A stretch of 53,797 bases of DNA from Pseudoroseomonas ludipueritiae (GTDB taxonomy: Bacteria > Pseudomonadota > Alphaproteobacteria > Acetobacterales > Acetobacteraceae): NCBI RefSeq assembly GCF_014490445.1, contig NZ_JACTUZ010000017.1, positions 1 to 53,797 on the forward strand, in the 5' to 3' direction. The notes beneath the pieces were generated by a model. The model ran no database searches, was not told the DNA's origin, and saw only the letters and a list, made by a program, of their open reading frames with translations. The number at the start of each line of letters is the position of its first letter. The first letter of the stretch is position 1. Below are positions 28,303 through 38,158 of the stretch, piece after piece. A program made the position numbers and the translations under genes.

Positions 28303-30075
28303 TCAGCCGCGCCGCGGCGGAGAAGCCGGCCAGCCGCGGATCAGCGTGTCGTAATCCACCGTCTCGCCGCGCTGCTTCTCATCCGCCAGCTTCCGTTGCG
28401 GCGCGATATTGCCATCCTTCCGCGCCTGCTCGTACCAATGCTCGGCGCTGCTCCGCGCATTGAGCTGTGGGCCGCATTCGCCCTGCACATTGGCGCGCTG
28501 CAGCCGCTCCAGCACGCCGTCCTGCGCTGCCGCCAGCGCATCCATCGCCTGCTGCGGCGTCTTGGCGCCCGAGGAGGCATCGCCGATATTCTGCCACCAG
28601 AGCTGCGCGAGGCGCGGATAGTCGGGGATATTCACCCCCGTGGGCGTCCACTGCACCCTTGCCGGGGAGCGGTAGAACTCGATCAGCCCGCCCAGCTTCG
28701 GCGCCCTCTCGGTGAAGGATTCATGCCAGATGTCGCCTTCGCGGATAAAGGTGAGGCCGACATGGCTTTTCTTCAGGCTGGTGGATTTCGCCACGCAGAA
28801 CTGGGCATAAAGCCAGGCGGCGCGGCGCCGGTCGGCCGGCGTGGATTTCAGCAAGGTCCAGGAACCCGCATCCTGGTAGCCGAGCTTCATGCCCTCCTTC
28901 CAGTAGGACCCGTGCGGCGATGGCGCCATGCGCCATTTCGGCAGCCCCTCGGCGGTGACCACCGGCAGGCCAGGCTTGACCATGTCGGCGGTGAAGGCGG
29001 TGTACCAGAAGATCTGTTGTGCGATATTGCCCTGCGCCGGCACCGGCCCGCTCTCGGAGAAGGTCATGCCGGCCGCTTCCGGCGGGGCGTATTTCTTCAG
29101 CCACTCGACATACTTCGTGACGGCATAGACCGCGGCCGGGCCATTGGTATCGCCGCCGCGATCGATGGAGGAGCCGGCCGGGCGGCAGCCCTGCATCCGG
29201 ATGCCCCATTCATCCACCGGCTTGCCGTTGGGAATGCCACGGTCGCCATTGCCGGCCATGGACAGCCAGGCATCGGTGAAGCGCCAGCCGAGCGAGGGGT
29301 CCTTCTTGCCATAGTCCATATGGCCATAGACCTTGACGCCATCGATCTCCTTCACCGTATTGGTGAAGAATTCCGCGATATCCTCATAGGCCGACCAGTT
29401 GACCGGCACGCCGAGTTCATAGCCGAACTGGCGCTGGAAGGCCTCCTTGATCTGCGGCCGCGTGAACCAGTCGTAGCGGAACCAATAGAGATTGGCGAAT
29501 TGCTGGTCCGGCAGCTGGTAGAGCTTGCCATCGGGCCCGGTGCCGAAGCTGCGGCCGATGAAATCCTCCAGGTCCAGCGTCGGCAGCGTATGCTCCCGGC
29601 CCTCGCCCGTCATCCAATCGGTCAGCGGCACAGCCTGCTGGTAGCGGAAATGGGTGCCGATCAGGTCGCTGTCATTCACCCAGGCGTCATAGACATTGCG
29701 GCCCGACTGCATCTGGGTCTGGATCTTCTCCACCACATCGCCTTCCTGCAGCAGGTCGTGCCGCAGGTTCATGCCCGTGATCTCGGAGAAGGCGCGCGCC
29801 AGGGTGCGGGCCTCGTATTCATGCGTGGTGATCGTCTCCGACACCACATTGATCTCCTGCCCGCGGAAAGGTTGCGCGGCACGGGCGAACCATTCCATCT
29901 CCTGCATCTGCTGCTCGCGCGACAGGGTGGAGGGCTGGAACTCCTGCTCCACCCAGCGGCGGGCAGCATCCATGCCCTGCGCCAGGGTGTGCCTGGGCGC
30001 CAGGATGGCGGGGGCAGCCAGGACGGCGGCGCTGCCCAGCAGCAGCTTCCTCCGGTTCGTGATCATGTCGTTCAT
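28303..30075 (-). CDS. glpV: Glycerol ABC transporter substrate-binding protein GlpV
   Basis: Periplasmic receptor of 590 residues with an RR-type signal (ITNRRKLLLGSAAVLAAPAILAP, likely Tat) and GGAGGAAA before the ATG. Length and blocks such as ISETITTHEYEA-like NVVSETITTHEYEARTL, WVNDSDLIGTHFRYQ, LYWFRYDWFTRP, MDYGKKDPSLGWRFTDAWLSMAG and MAPSPHGSYWKEGMK (family features) are those of the large receptors in the rhizobial glpSTPQV glycerol system, not of G3P-specific UgpB. It is last in the operon, behind the DUF2160 gene, the normal order for this system. No glpK or glpD is in the window. Confidence 0.88.
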   Translation of the reverse strand: MNDMITNRRKLLLGSAAVLAAPAILAPRHTLAQGMDAARRWVEQEFQPSTLSREQQMQEMEWFARAAQPFRGQEINVVSETITTHEYEARTLARAFSEITGMNLRHDLLQEGDVVEKIQTQMQSGRNVYDAWVNDSDLIGTHFRYQQAVPLTDWMTGEGREHTLPTLDLEDFIGRSFGTGPDGKLYQLPDQQFANLYWFRYDWFTRPQIKEAFQRQFGYELGVPVNWSAYEDIAEFFTNTVKEIDGVKVYGHMDYGKKDPSLGWRFTDAWLSMAGNGDRGIPNGKPVDEWGIRMQGCRPAGSSIDRGGDTNGPAAVYAVTKYVEWLKKYAPPEAAGMTFSESGPVPAQGNIAQQIFWYTAFTADMVKPGLPVVTAEGLPKWRMAPSPHGSYWKEGMKLGYQDAGSWTLLKSTPADRRRAAWLYAQFCVAKSTSLKKSHVGLTFIREGDIWHESFTERAPKLGGLIEFYRSPARVQWTPTGVNIPDYPRLAQLWWQNIGDASSGAKTPQQAMDALAAAQDGVLERLQRANVQGECGPQLNARSSAEHWYEQARKDGNIAPQRKLADEKQRGETVDYDTLIRGWPASPPRRG

Positions 30076-30103
30076 GATATTTCCTCCCGTTTTTTAGCCA
30101 TAC

Positions 30104-30121
30104 CCGGCGCTGTGGCGCCGG
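30104..30121 (-). repeat. Intercistronic hairpin ahead of glpV
   Basis: CCGGCGC (30104-30110) pairs with GCGCCGG (30115-30121) around a TGTG loop, in the 49 bases between the DUF2160 gene and glpV. On the transcribed strand it is followed by an A-run and the glpV ribosome site, so it is not an ordinary terminator and may serve mRNA processing or stability. Confidence 0.5.
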
Positions 30122-30124
30122 ACG

Positions 30125-30406
30125 TCAGGCCCAGCGGAACAGGGCTGCGCCGAGGAAAACCGAGACGATGCTGGCGCCCCAGAGCGGCGCATCACCCGCC
30201 AGGGCCAGCCAGCCGAGATGAATGAAGGCGGCGGCGAGCAGCGTCAGGAACAGCCGGTCGCCGCGCGTGGTCGGCAGGCCCAGGATGCCGGTTTTCTCGA
30301 CCTCCGGCCGGACAATGGCCAGCACCGTCATCACGGCCAGCGTGGCGAAGAGAAGCACGAAGAAGAGCGCCGTCTGCCAGGTCCAGGCCATCCAGGAGAG
30401 GTCCAT
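30125..30406 (-). CDS. DUF2160 small membrane protein of the glycerol transporter operon
   Basis: Protein of 93 residues with three hydrophobic helices (about 9-31, 52-70 and 75-91) and the motif VRPEVEKTGILGLPTTRGDRLF between the first two. DUF2160 proteins occur in glp ABC operons between the second permease and the receptor, as here, but have no demonstrated role. The ATG overlaps the glpQ stop as TGATG, so synthesis is coupled to the permease; it may be an accessory subunit. Confidence 0.85.
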   Translation of the reverse strand: MDLSWMAWTWQTALFFVLLFATLAVMTVLAIVRPEVEKTGILGLPTTRGDRLFLTLLAAAFIHLGWLALAGDAPLWGASIVSVFLGAALFRWA

Positions 30407-31310
30407 CACACCCGCCCCAGCGCGAAGCCGCGCGCGATGTGGTTGCGGACAAACCAGATGACGATGACGCCGGGGATGATGGTCAACACGCCCGCTGCCG
30501 CCAGCAGGCCCCAGTCCATGCCGGCGGCGGAGACCGTGCGCGTCATGGTGGCGACAATGGGCTTGGCGTTCACGGTGGTCAGCGTCCGCGCCAGCAGCAG
30601 CTCGACCCAGGAGAACATGAAGCAGAAGAAGGCCGCGACGCCGACGCCGCCGGCGACCATCGGCAGGAAGATGCGGATAAAGAAGGCAGGGAAGGACCAG
30701 CCGTCGATCGCCGCCATCTCGTCGATCTCGCGTGGCACGCCGGACATGAAGCCTTCCAGGATCCAGACGGCGAGCGGAATGTTGAAGACGCAATGCGCCA
30801 GCGCCACGGCCCAGGGCGTGTCGAAAAGCCCCACGGCGCTGTAGAGCTGGAAGAAGGGCAGCGCGAAGACCGCCGCCGGCGCCATGCGGTTGGAGAGCAG
30901 CCAGAAGAAGAGGTGCCTGTCACCCAGGAAGCGGTAGCGGCTGAAGGCATAGGCGGCCGGCAATGCGACGGCGAGCGAGATGGCCGTGTTCAGCAGAACG
31001 TATTTGAGGCTGTTGATATAGCCGCTGTACCAGGAAGCATCTGTGAAGATGCGGCGGTAGTTCTCCAGCGTCGGCTTCTGCGGCCAGAGCGTCATGCCGG
31101 AGGCGATCTCGGCATTGGTCTTCAGGCTCATGTTGACCAGCCAGTAGATCGGCACCAGCAGGAACAGGATATAGAGCGCCAGCAGAAGGCGTGGCGCCAC
31201 TGCGCGCAGCAGGCCCTCGCGCCATGGCCTGCGGCTGTCCGGCAGCGCCGCCGGCGCCGTTCTGGCACCGCTGCCTCCGGCTGGCGCCGCGACACGGGTC
31301 TGCACGCCGC

Positions 31311-31314
<4 letters not shown>
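30406..31314 (-). CDS. glpQ: Glycerol ABC transporter permease GlpQ
   Basis: Permease of 302 residues of the MalG type. The start is a GTG at 31314 that overlaps the glpP stop as GTGA; the longer open frame only shadows glpP. Six helices follow an N-terminal Ala/Arg-rich stretch, with the ATPase-contact loop EIDEMAAIDGWSFPAFFIRIFLP (EAA motif). NMSLKTNAEIASG after helix 1 and the FSRYRFLGDRHLFFWLLSNRMAP block agree with the glycerol transporter permeases. Confidence 0.9.
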
Positions 31315-32198
<884 letters not shown>

Positions 32199-32201
32199 GG
32201 C

Positions 32202-33260
32202 CTAGGCCTCCCCTGGCATCAGCCGGCCACCGGCATAGACATGCAGCTGGGCGGGCTGCAGAAGGAGGCGAGGCTCGGCCGGCACCGGCATCCCCTCCGG
32301 CAGCGTGGCGGCGAAGGGACGGCCCGCCAGCTCCAGGCGCGCGATGCGGCGGCGGCCAAGATCCTCCAGGCGGCGGATGGTGACCGGCAGCCCCTCATCC
32401 GCCAGCGTCGCGAATTCCGGGCGGATGCCAAGCTCGACCTGCCCCGAAAGCGCCGGATAGGCGTGCGGCAGGGTGACATGCAGCCCGCCGGGCAGCAGGG
32501 CCTGCCGCCCTTCGACGGCGCAGGGCAGCAGGTTCATCCCCGGGCTGCCGATGAAATGCCCCACGAAGGTATGCGCCGGCCGTTCGAACAAGGCCTCCGG
32601 CGTGCCCATCTGCACCACCTCGCCTTCCGACATCACCGCCACGCGGTCGGCAAAGGTCAGGGCCTCGGTCTGGTCATGCGTCACATAGATCATGGTGACC
32701 GGGACCTCCCGGTGCAGTTCCTTCAGCCGGGAGCGCAATTCCCATTTCAGGTTCGGGTCGATGACCGTCAGCGGCTCATCGAAGAGGATGGCGGCCACGT
32801 CGTTGCGCACCAGCCCGCGCCCCAGCGAGATCTTCTGCTTCTCATCGGCGCCGAGGTTGCGGGCGGGCCTGTCGAGATCCCGCGTCAGGCCCAGGAGCCG
32901 CGCGACATATTCCACCCGCCCACGCGCCGCGGCGGCCGGCACGCCGCGGTTGCGGAGGGGAAAAGCCAGGTTCTCCCGCACGGTCATGGTGTCATAGACC
33001 ACGGGGAACTGGAAAACCTGCGCAACATTGCGCCGCTCCGTCGGCAGCGCCGTCACATCGGCGGCGCCGAACAGCACGCGCCCCTCGCTCGGCCGCAGCA
33101 GGCCGGAGACGATGTTCAGCAGCGTCGTCTTGCCGCAGCCGGAAGGGCCGAGCAGCGCATAAGCGCCCGCGTCCTCCCACACCATGTCCATGGGCTTCAG
33201 CGCATAGCCGCCCCCGCCGGGATAGGCATGCGCCAGGCGCTCGAAGCCGATGCGGGCCAT
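32202..33260 (-). CDS. glpT: Glycerol ABC transporter ATPase GlpT (non-canonical signature)
   Basis: ATPase of 352 residues with a C-terminal TOBE-type regulatory region. Walker A is GPSGCGKTT (38-46), Q84 is in the Q-loop, Walker B is LFDEP (D161/E162), and the H-loop is YVTHDQ (H195). The signature reads NLGADEKQ (135-142) where LSGGQ is expected, followed by normal KISLGRGLVR. The start at 33260 overlaps the glpS stop as TGATG. With GlpS it forms a heterodimer in which only one ATP site would be canonical. Confidence 0.9.
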   Translation of the reverse strand: MARIGFERLAHAYPGGGGYALKPMDMVWEDAGAYALLGPSGCGKTTLLNIVSGLLRPSEGRVLFGAADVTALPTERRNVAQVFQFPVVYDTMTVRENLAFPLRNRGVPAAAARGRVEYVARLLGLTRDLDRPARNLGADEKQKISLGRGLVRNDVAAILFDEPLTVIDPNLKWELRSRLKELHREVPVTMIYVTHDQTEALTFADRVAVMSEGEVVQMGTPEALFERPAHTFVGHFIGSPGMNLLPCAVEGRQALLPGGLHVTLPHAYPALSGQVELGIRPEFATLADEGLPVTIRRLEDLGRRRIARLELAGRPFAATLPEGMPVPAEPRLLLQPAQLHVYAGGRLMPGEA

Positions 33261-34330
33261 CAGGCGGCCTCCGCAAGGCTGGCGGCGAGCCGGCCATCGG
33301 CGCCAAAGACAAGGCAGCGGCGGGCATCGAGCCAGACCGTCGCGGCATCGCCCGGCTTCGGCCTTCTCACCCCAGGGGAAAGCACCACCCATGGCAGGCC
33401 GCCGACATCGAGGTGGATGTAGCTTTCCGAGCCCGTGACCTCGGCAAGGCGCACGACCGAGGGCATGGAGACCGCGCTTGGCAAAGGCTCCAGCGAGAGC
33501 TGATGCGCGCGGATGCCGACCGTGCATGACCCTTCCGGCAGGTGGATGCCGGATGCGGGAAGCCTGGCGCCGCCCGCGAGGATGATGTGCCCGCCTTCCA
33601 GCCGGGCAGGCGCCTCGTTCAAGGGGGGGTCGGAGAAGACGCGCGCCGTCGCAAGGTCGGCGGGGTAACGGAAGACATCCCCCGCCCTGCCGAACTGCGT
33701 GACCCTCCCTTCCGACATGGTGGCGACCAGGCCGCCGAGCAGCAGGGCCTCGGCCGGCTCGGTGGTGGCATAAACGAAGACGCTGCCGCTCTCGGCGAAG
33801 AGCCTCGGCAATTCCTCGCGCAGTTCCTCGCGCAACTTGTAGTCGAGATTGGCCAGGGGCTCGTCCATCAACACCAGGGCCGCGCGCTTGACCAGCGCCC
33901 GGGCTATGGCGGTCCGCTGTTGCTGCCCTCCGGAAAGTTCCAACGGCCGGCGGGAGAGAAAGGGTGTCAACCGAAGCAGCCGCGCCGCCTCCCGCACCCT
34001 TGCCTCGATCTCGGCGCGCGTGAAATGCCCGCGCAATGGCGAGGCGATATTCTCGAAGACGGTGAAGGAGGGATAGTTGATGAACTGCTGGTAGACCATG
34101 GCCACGCTGCGCCTGCGCACAGGCCAGCCAGTGACATCCTGGCCTCCGGCGAGGATGCGGCCCTTGGTCGGCCGGTCCAGCCCCGCCAGCAGCCGCAGCA
34201 ATGTTGTCTTGCCCGCGCCCGTCGGCCCCAGCAGCACATTGGGCGATGCCGCGACGAACTTCATGCTCACCGGGTGCAGGAGCGGCTCCCCGCCCATGGC
34301 CAGGCTGATGCCTTCGAGCGCAACGGTCAC
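33260..34330 (-). CDS. glpS: Glycerol ABC transporter ATPase GlpS (no H-loop histidine)
   Basis: ATPase of 356 residues with a TOBE-like C-terminus. The GTG at 34330 is chosen because GGAGG lies 8 bases upstream and the product (MTVALEGISLAMGG) then matches the family start; a GTG at 34363 would add 11 residues without support. Walker A is GPTGAGKTT (35-43), the signature is a perfect ELSGGQQQR (131-139), and Walker B is LMDEP (D156/E157). The H-loop position reads YATTEP, with Thr190 replacing His. It is the first gene of the operon. Confidence 0.9.
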   Translation of the reverse strand: MTVALEGISLAMGGEPLLHPVSMKFVAASPNVLLGPTGAGKTTLLRLLAGLDRPTKGRILAGGQDVTGWPVRRRSVAMVYQQFINYPSFTVFENIASPLRGHFTRAEIEARVREAARLLRLTPFLSRRPLELSGGQQQRTAIARALVKRAALVLMDEPLANLDYKLREELREELPRLFAESGSVFVYATTEPAEALLLGGLVATMSEGRVTQFGRAGDVFRYPADLATARVFSDPPLNEAPARLEGGHIILAGGARLPASGIHLPEGSCTVGIRAHQLSLEPLPSAVSMPSVVRLAEVTGSESYIHLDVGGLPWVVLSPGVRRPKPGDAATVWLDARRCLVFGADGRLAASLAEAA

Positions 34331-34481
34331 CTGGGAAGCCTCCAGGCCGGCACAGGCAAGCACTCTTCCGGGGCGGTCCCCGAGCTACCGACGGCGCCGG
34401 TGACAAGCAGGTCCCGGACCTCCTTGTGATCCCTTCCCCACACGCTGGCATTCCCTGGACGCCCGGATACTGTGGCGAAGA

Positions 34482-34498
34482 CACAACGGAGTCACAAC
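34482..34498 (-). promoter_or_regulatory. Direct CACAAC repeat upstream of the glp operon
   Basis: CACAAC occurs at 34482-34487 and 34493-34498, 11 bases apart (one helical turn), about 150 bases upstream of glpS in the 206-base gap after the oxidase operon. Spacing on one face of the helix suggests an activator or repressor site. No consensus promoter can be assigned with confidence. Confidence 0.25.
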
Positions 34499-34536
34499 AA
34501 GAATCGGCGGCATCGCGGCCAGGCAGCTACGGCCGC

Positions 34537-34869
34537 TCAGGGGCCGGCCACGAAGGATAGCTGCCGCGTGAGAAAGGTGTAGTCGGATTCAAGCATCATG
34601 ATCCCCACGAAGATGAGGACCATGAGCGGCGGAACCACGACCGCGCAGACCAGGGCGAGGTGCTCCCAGGCCATGTGCATGAAAACGGCCATGATCAGGA
34701 CTGCCTTCAGCATCATGAAAAGCAGGATCAGCGACCATCTCCACATGCCCTGGAGATGGATGTAGTCCACAAAGTAGGAACAGGCGCTGAGAACGAAGAG
34801 CAGGAGCCAGGTGATGAGGTAGAGCCCGACCGAATGCCCTTGCTCTCCCGATGCATGTGTCTGTGCCAT
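34537..34869 (-). CDS. Cytochrome c oxidase subunit IV family protein
   Basis: Membrane protein of 110 residues with three helices (about 17-35, 42-63 and 70-92 in LYLITWLLLFVLSACSYF, SLILLFMMLKAVLIMAVFMHM and LALVCAVVVPPLMVLIFVGIM). MxLKAxLIxxxFMHM is the hallmark of prokaryotic COX4/CyoD-like subunits, which stabilise the oxidase core. ATG 34869 is chosen; a GTG at 34881 forming GTGA with the previous stop is an alternative that adds four residues. Last gene of the oxidase operon. Confidence 0.85.
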   Translation of the reverse strand: MAQTHASGEQGHSVGLYLITWLLLFVLSACSYFVDYIHLQGMWRWSLILLFMMLKAVLIMAVFMHMAWEHLALVCAVVVPPLMVLIFVGIMMLESDYTFLTRQLSFVAGP

Positions 34870-34877
34870 CGTCTGTC

Positions 34878-35600
34878 TCACCAAAGGTAGAAGAAGGCGA
34901 AGATGAACACCCAGACCAGATCCACGAAGTGCCAGTAGAGGCCCATGATCTCGACCGCTTCATAGTTCCCCCGGCGGCTGGTGAAGAAGCCCCTCGCACC
35001 GTTGTCATAGTCGCCGCGCAGCACTTTCCGCGCGACGATGAACAGGAAGATGACGCCGAAGCTGACATGGGTGCCGTGAAAGCCGGTGATCATGAAGAAG
35101 GTGGAGCCGAACTGCGGCGCCCCCCAGGGATTGCCCCAGGGCCGCACGCCTTCATGGATCAGCTTGGACCATTCGAAGGCCTGCATGCCGACGAAGACAA
35201 GCCCCAGGACCGCCGTGGCCAGCATCAGGTAGGCGCTACGCAGGCGGTCCCGCCGGTAGGCGAAATTGACCGCCATGGCCATGGTCCCGCTGCTGCTGAT
35301 CAGCACAAAGGTCATGATGGCGATCAGGATGAGCGGCACCGGCGTGCCGCCGATCGTCAGCGCGAAGACCTCGCTGGGATTGGGCCATGGCACCACCGTG
35401 GACATCCGCACGGTCATGTAGGAGATCAGGAAGCAACTGAAGACAAAGGTGTCGCTGAGCAGGAAGATCCACATCATCGCCTTGCCCCAGGACACATCCC
35501 TGAAGGTGCGCCGGTCCGCCGACCAGTCTGCGACGAAACCGCGCCAGCCGCGCTGCGCGGATCCGGCGGGCCTGCTGTCTTCCAATGCGATCCGTTCCAT
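34878..35600 (-). CDS. Heme-copper oxidase subunit III
   Basis: Subunit III of 240 residues. Recognisable blocks are AMMWIFLLSDTFVFSCFL (helix I), GMQAFEWSKLIHEG, FFMITGFHGTHVSFGV and EIMGLYWHFVDLVWVFIFAFFYLW (family features), the last with the usual Glu and His pairs. It contributes to proton access and stability of the oxidase core. A 72-base gap with a hairpin separates it from the preceding shorter subunit III homologue. Confidence 0.92.
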   Translation of the reverse strand: MERIALEDSRPAGSAQRGWRGFVADWSADRRTFRDVSWGKAMMWIFLLSDTFVFSCFLISYMTVRMSTVVPWPNPSEVFALTIGGTPVPLILIAIMTFVLISSSGTMAMAVNFAYRRDRLRSAYLMLATAVLGLVFVGMQAFEWSKLIHEGVRPWGNPWGAPQFGSTFFMITGFHGTHVSFGVIFLFIVARKVLRGDYDNGARGFFTSRRGNYEAVEIMGLYWHFVDLVWVFIFAFFYLW

Positions 35601-35630
35601 CGGCCTGGAACCCTTTCCCTGGGCAGACCT

Positions 35631-35652
35631 CTTCGGGATGCACCACCCGAAG
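35631..35652 (-). repeat. Intercistronic hairpin in the oxidase operon
   Basis: CTTCGGG (35631-35637) pairs perfectly with CCCGAAG (35646-35652), loop of 8 bases, between the two subunit III-type genes. It is about 30 bases before the start of the full subunit III gene and may adjust read-through or stabilise a processed end. Confidence 0.45.
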
Positions 35653-35672
35653 GGCGATGATGTCGGGAGCCT

Positions 35673-36341
35673 TCAGCCGTGCAGCAGCAGCGCCAGCACA
35701 GCCAGCCATACCAGCAGCAGGAAATGCCAGTAGAGAGCACAAAGATCGACAGCCAGCGTCATCCGCCTGGTGGCGCCGCCCTGGCTGAGCCTGGCAGCCG
35801 CCCTTCCCAGGGCGACGAGGCCGCCCAGCAGGTGCAGCCCGTGCAGGGCCGTCAGCAGGTAGAAGAAGGCATTCGCTGGGTTGGCCGCCATGTAGAAGCC
35901 GGCCGCGGCCAGTTGCTGGCAGGCCAGGACCTGCCCCGCCAGGAACAGCAGGGCGCTGCCGCCACCGGCGGCAAGGGCATTGCGCAGGCTTTCGGCCCGC
36001 CCGTGCCTGGCGGCAAGCTGCGCCCAGCCCAGGGCCAGGCTGCTCAGGACCAGCAGGCCGGTATTGGGCCAGAGCAGCCAGGGCAGGGGCAGGGAGCGCC
36101 AGTCGCTCGCCATATGCATCCGCATGGAATAGGCGCTGGCGAAGAGCGCGAAGAGTGCGCTGACAACGGCCAGGAAGACACCGAGGCCGACCTTCTCCGC
36201 CGGCAGCCTTCCTGGGCCATCCGCGTGGATGGTATCGGCCGTCCCTGTCTCCAGCCAGGGTTTCCCCGTCAGCCGCTGTTGCGACAGCCACCAGATGGCG
36301 ATCATCGCCAGCGTGGTCACCAGAAGAAGCATGATGGTCAT
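35673..36341 (-). CDS. Second, divergent oxidase subunit III-like protein
   Basis: Membrane protein of 222 residues with an N-terminal helix (MTIMLLLVTTLAMIAIWWL) and about five more. It shares the subunit III pattern FFYLLTALHGLHLLGGLVALG and ends in ALYWHFLLLVWLAVLALLL, the counterpart of the YWHFVDxVW motif in subunit III. It is ATGA-coupled to the subunit I gene, so it is probably made in the same amount. Whether it replaces or accompanies the other subunit III in the complex is not clear from sequence. Confidence 0.8.
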   Translation of the reverse strand: MTIMLLLVTTLAMIAIWWLSQQRLTGKPWLETGTADTIHADGPGRLPAEKVGLGVFLAVVSALFALFASAYSMRMHMASDWRSLPLPWLLWPNTGLLVLSSLALGWAQLAARHGRAESLRNALAAGGGSALLFLAGQVLACQQLAAAGFYMAANPANAFFYLLTALHGLHLLGGLVALGRAAARLSQGGATRRMTLAVDLCALYWHFLLLVWLAVLALLLHG

Positions 36342-38113
36342 GGCGCGGCGCTCCGCGTGGCCTGGCTGGCGGGCGGCTCGTTCTGCGGCAGGAAGTCCTG
36401 CGCGGCGCCGGGCACGCTGTAGTCATAGGCCCAGCGGTAGACCACCGGCAGCTCCCGGCCCCAGTTGCCATGCCCCGGCGGGGTCTCGGGGGTCTGCCAT
36501 TCCAGCGTGGTGGCGCGCCAGGGGTTTCCGCCGGCGGGCGCGCCATGGCGCAGGCTCCAGATCATGTTGAAGACGAACACCAGCTGGGCGAAGCCGACCA
36601 CAAAGGCCGCCACGCTGATCATCTGGTTGAGTTCCCCGGTGGAGAGCGGAAGCCCGTCCATCTCACCCATCGTGTAGTACCGCCGGGGAACGCCCATCAG
36701 GCCAAGGTAGTGCATGGGAAAAAAGATGAGGTAGGAGCCGATGAAGGTCGCCCAGAAATGGAACTTCCCCATTGCCTCATTCGACATGCGGCCGGTGACC
36801 TTGGGATACCAGTGGTAGATCGCCCCGAAGATGACGAGGATCGGCGCCACGCCCATCACCATGTGAAAATGCGCGACGACGAACATCGTGTCGGAAAGCG
36901 GCACGTCCAGCACGGCATTGCCCAGGAACAGACCCGTCAGCCCGCCATTGACGAAGGTGACGATGAAGCCGAGGGCGAAGAGCATCGGCACCGTGAGATG
37001 GATATCGCCGCGCCAGAGCGTGAGCACCCAGTTATAGACCTTGATCGCCGTCGGCACGGCGATGATCAGCGTCGTGGTGGCAAAGAAGAAACCGAAATAA
37101 GGATGCATGCCGCTGACATACATGTGGTGGGCCCAGACGCCGAAGCTCAGGAATCCGATGATGACGATGGCCCAGACCATCATGCGGTAGCCGAAGATAT
37201 TCCGCCGCGCATGCGTGCTGATGAGGTCGGAGACGATGCCGAAGGCCGGCAGGGCCACGATGTAGACTTCCGGATGGCCGAAGAACCAGAACATGTGCTG
37301 GAACAGGATCGGGCTGCCGCCGCTGTAGTTCAGCGGCTGGCCCATCTCCACAATGGCCGGCATGAAGAAGCTCGTGCCCAGCAGGCGGTCGAACAACAGC
37401 ATCACCGCGCCGACGAACAGGGCGGGAAAGGCCAGCAGCGCCATGACGCTGGCGGTGAAGATGCCCCAGACCGTGAGCGGCAGGCGCATCATGGTCATGC
37501 CCCGCGCCCGCCCTTGCAGCACGGTCACGACATAGTTCAGCCCGCCCATGGTGAAGCCGATGATGAAGATGATCAGCGAAACCAGCATCAGGACGATGCC
37601 GGCATCGCGCCCCGGCGTGCCGGAGAGGATGGCCTGGGGCGGGTAGAGGGTCCATCCGGCGCCGGTCGGCCCACCCGGCACAAAGAAGCTGGAGAGCAGC
37701 ACCAGCACCGCGAGCAGGTAGGTCCAGTAGCTGAGCATGTTCAGGTAGGGGAAGGCCATGTCCCGCGCCCCCACCATCAGCGGGATGAGGTAGTTGCCGA
37801 AGCCCCCCAGCAGCAGGGCGGTGAGCAGATAGACCACCATGATCATGCCGTGCATGGTGATGACCTGGTAGTACTGGTTCTGGTCGATGATGGAGAGGCT
37901 GTCCGGGAAGCCCAGCTGCAGCCGCATCAGCCAGGACAGCACCAGGGCCACGAAGCCCGCCGCCAGGGCCGTGGCCGAGTACTGCAGGGCAATGACCTTG
38001 GCATCCTGGGAGAAGACGTATTTCGTCCACCAACTCGTGGCGTGGTAGAGTTCGTCCTCCGGAGCCTCGGCATGGTCCAGGCCCTCAAGCGGTTTTGCCG
38101 TCGCTTCGCCCAT
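36338..38113 (-). CDS. coxA: Cytochrome c oxidase subunit I (A1-type heme-copper oxidase)
   Basis: Catalytic subunit of 591 residues with at least 12 helices. Ligands are visible: H88 (TMHGM) and H417 in HFHMVM for the low-spin heme, H415 for heme a3, and H280, H329 and H330 for CuB (FFGHPEVY, WAHHMY). Y284 is placed for the His-Tyr crosslink and E282 makes this the A1 type (XGHPEV) with both proton channels; K358 (AIKVYNW) is the K-channel lysine. It reduces oxygen to water and pumps protons. It lies between subunit II and the small subunit III-like gene. Confidence 0.95.
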   Translation of the reverse strand: MGEATAKPLEGLDHAEAPEDELYHATSWWTKYVFSQDAKVIALQYSATALAAGFVALVLSWLMRLQLGFPDSLSIIDQNQYYQVITMHGMIMVVYLLTALLLGGFGNYLIPLMVGARDMAFPYLNMLSYWTYLLAVLVLLSSFFVPGGPTGAGWTLYPPQAILSGTPGRDAGIVLMLVSLIIFIIGFTMGGLNYVVTVLQGRARGMTMMRLPLTVWGIFTASVMALLAFPALFVGAVMLLFDRLLGTSFFMPAIVEMGQPLNYSGGSPILFQHMFWFFGHPEVYIVALPAFGIVSDLISTHARRNIFGYRMMVWAIVIIGFLSFGVWAHHMYVSGMHPYFGFFFATTTLIIAVPTAIKVYNWVLTLWRGDIHLTVPMLFALGFIVTFVNGGLTGLFLGNAVLDVPLSDTMFVVAHFHMVMGVAPILVIFGAIYHWYPKVTGRMSNEAMGKFHFWATFIGSYLIFFPMHYLGLMGVPRRYYTMGEMDGLPLSTGELNQMISVAAFVVGFAQLVFVFNMIWSLRHGAPAGGNPWRATTLEWQTPETPPGHGNWGRELPVVYRWAYDYSVPGAAQDFLPQNEPPASQATRSAAP

Positions 38114-38158
38114 CGGTTTCCTCCTCGCCCCGCTGCCTGGGGCTGGTGTGCTGCGGCG

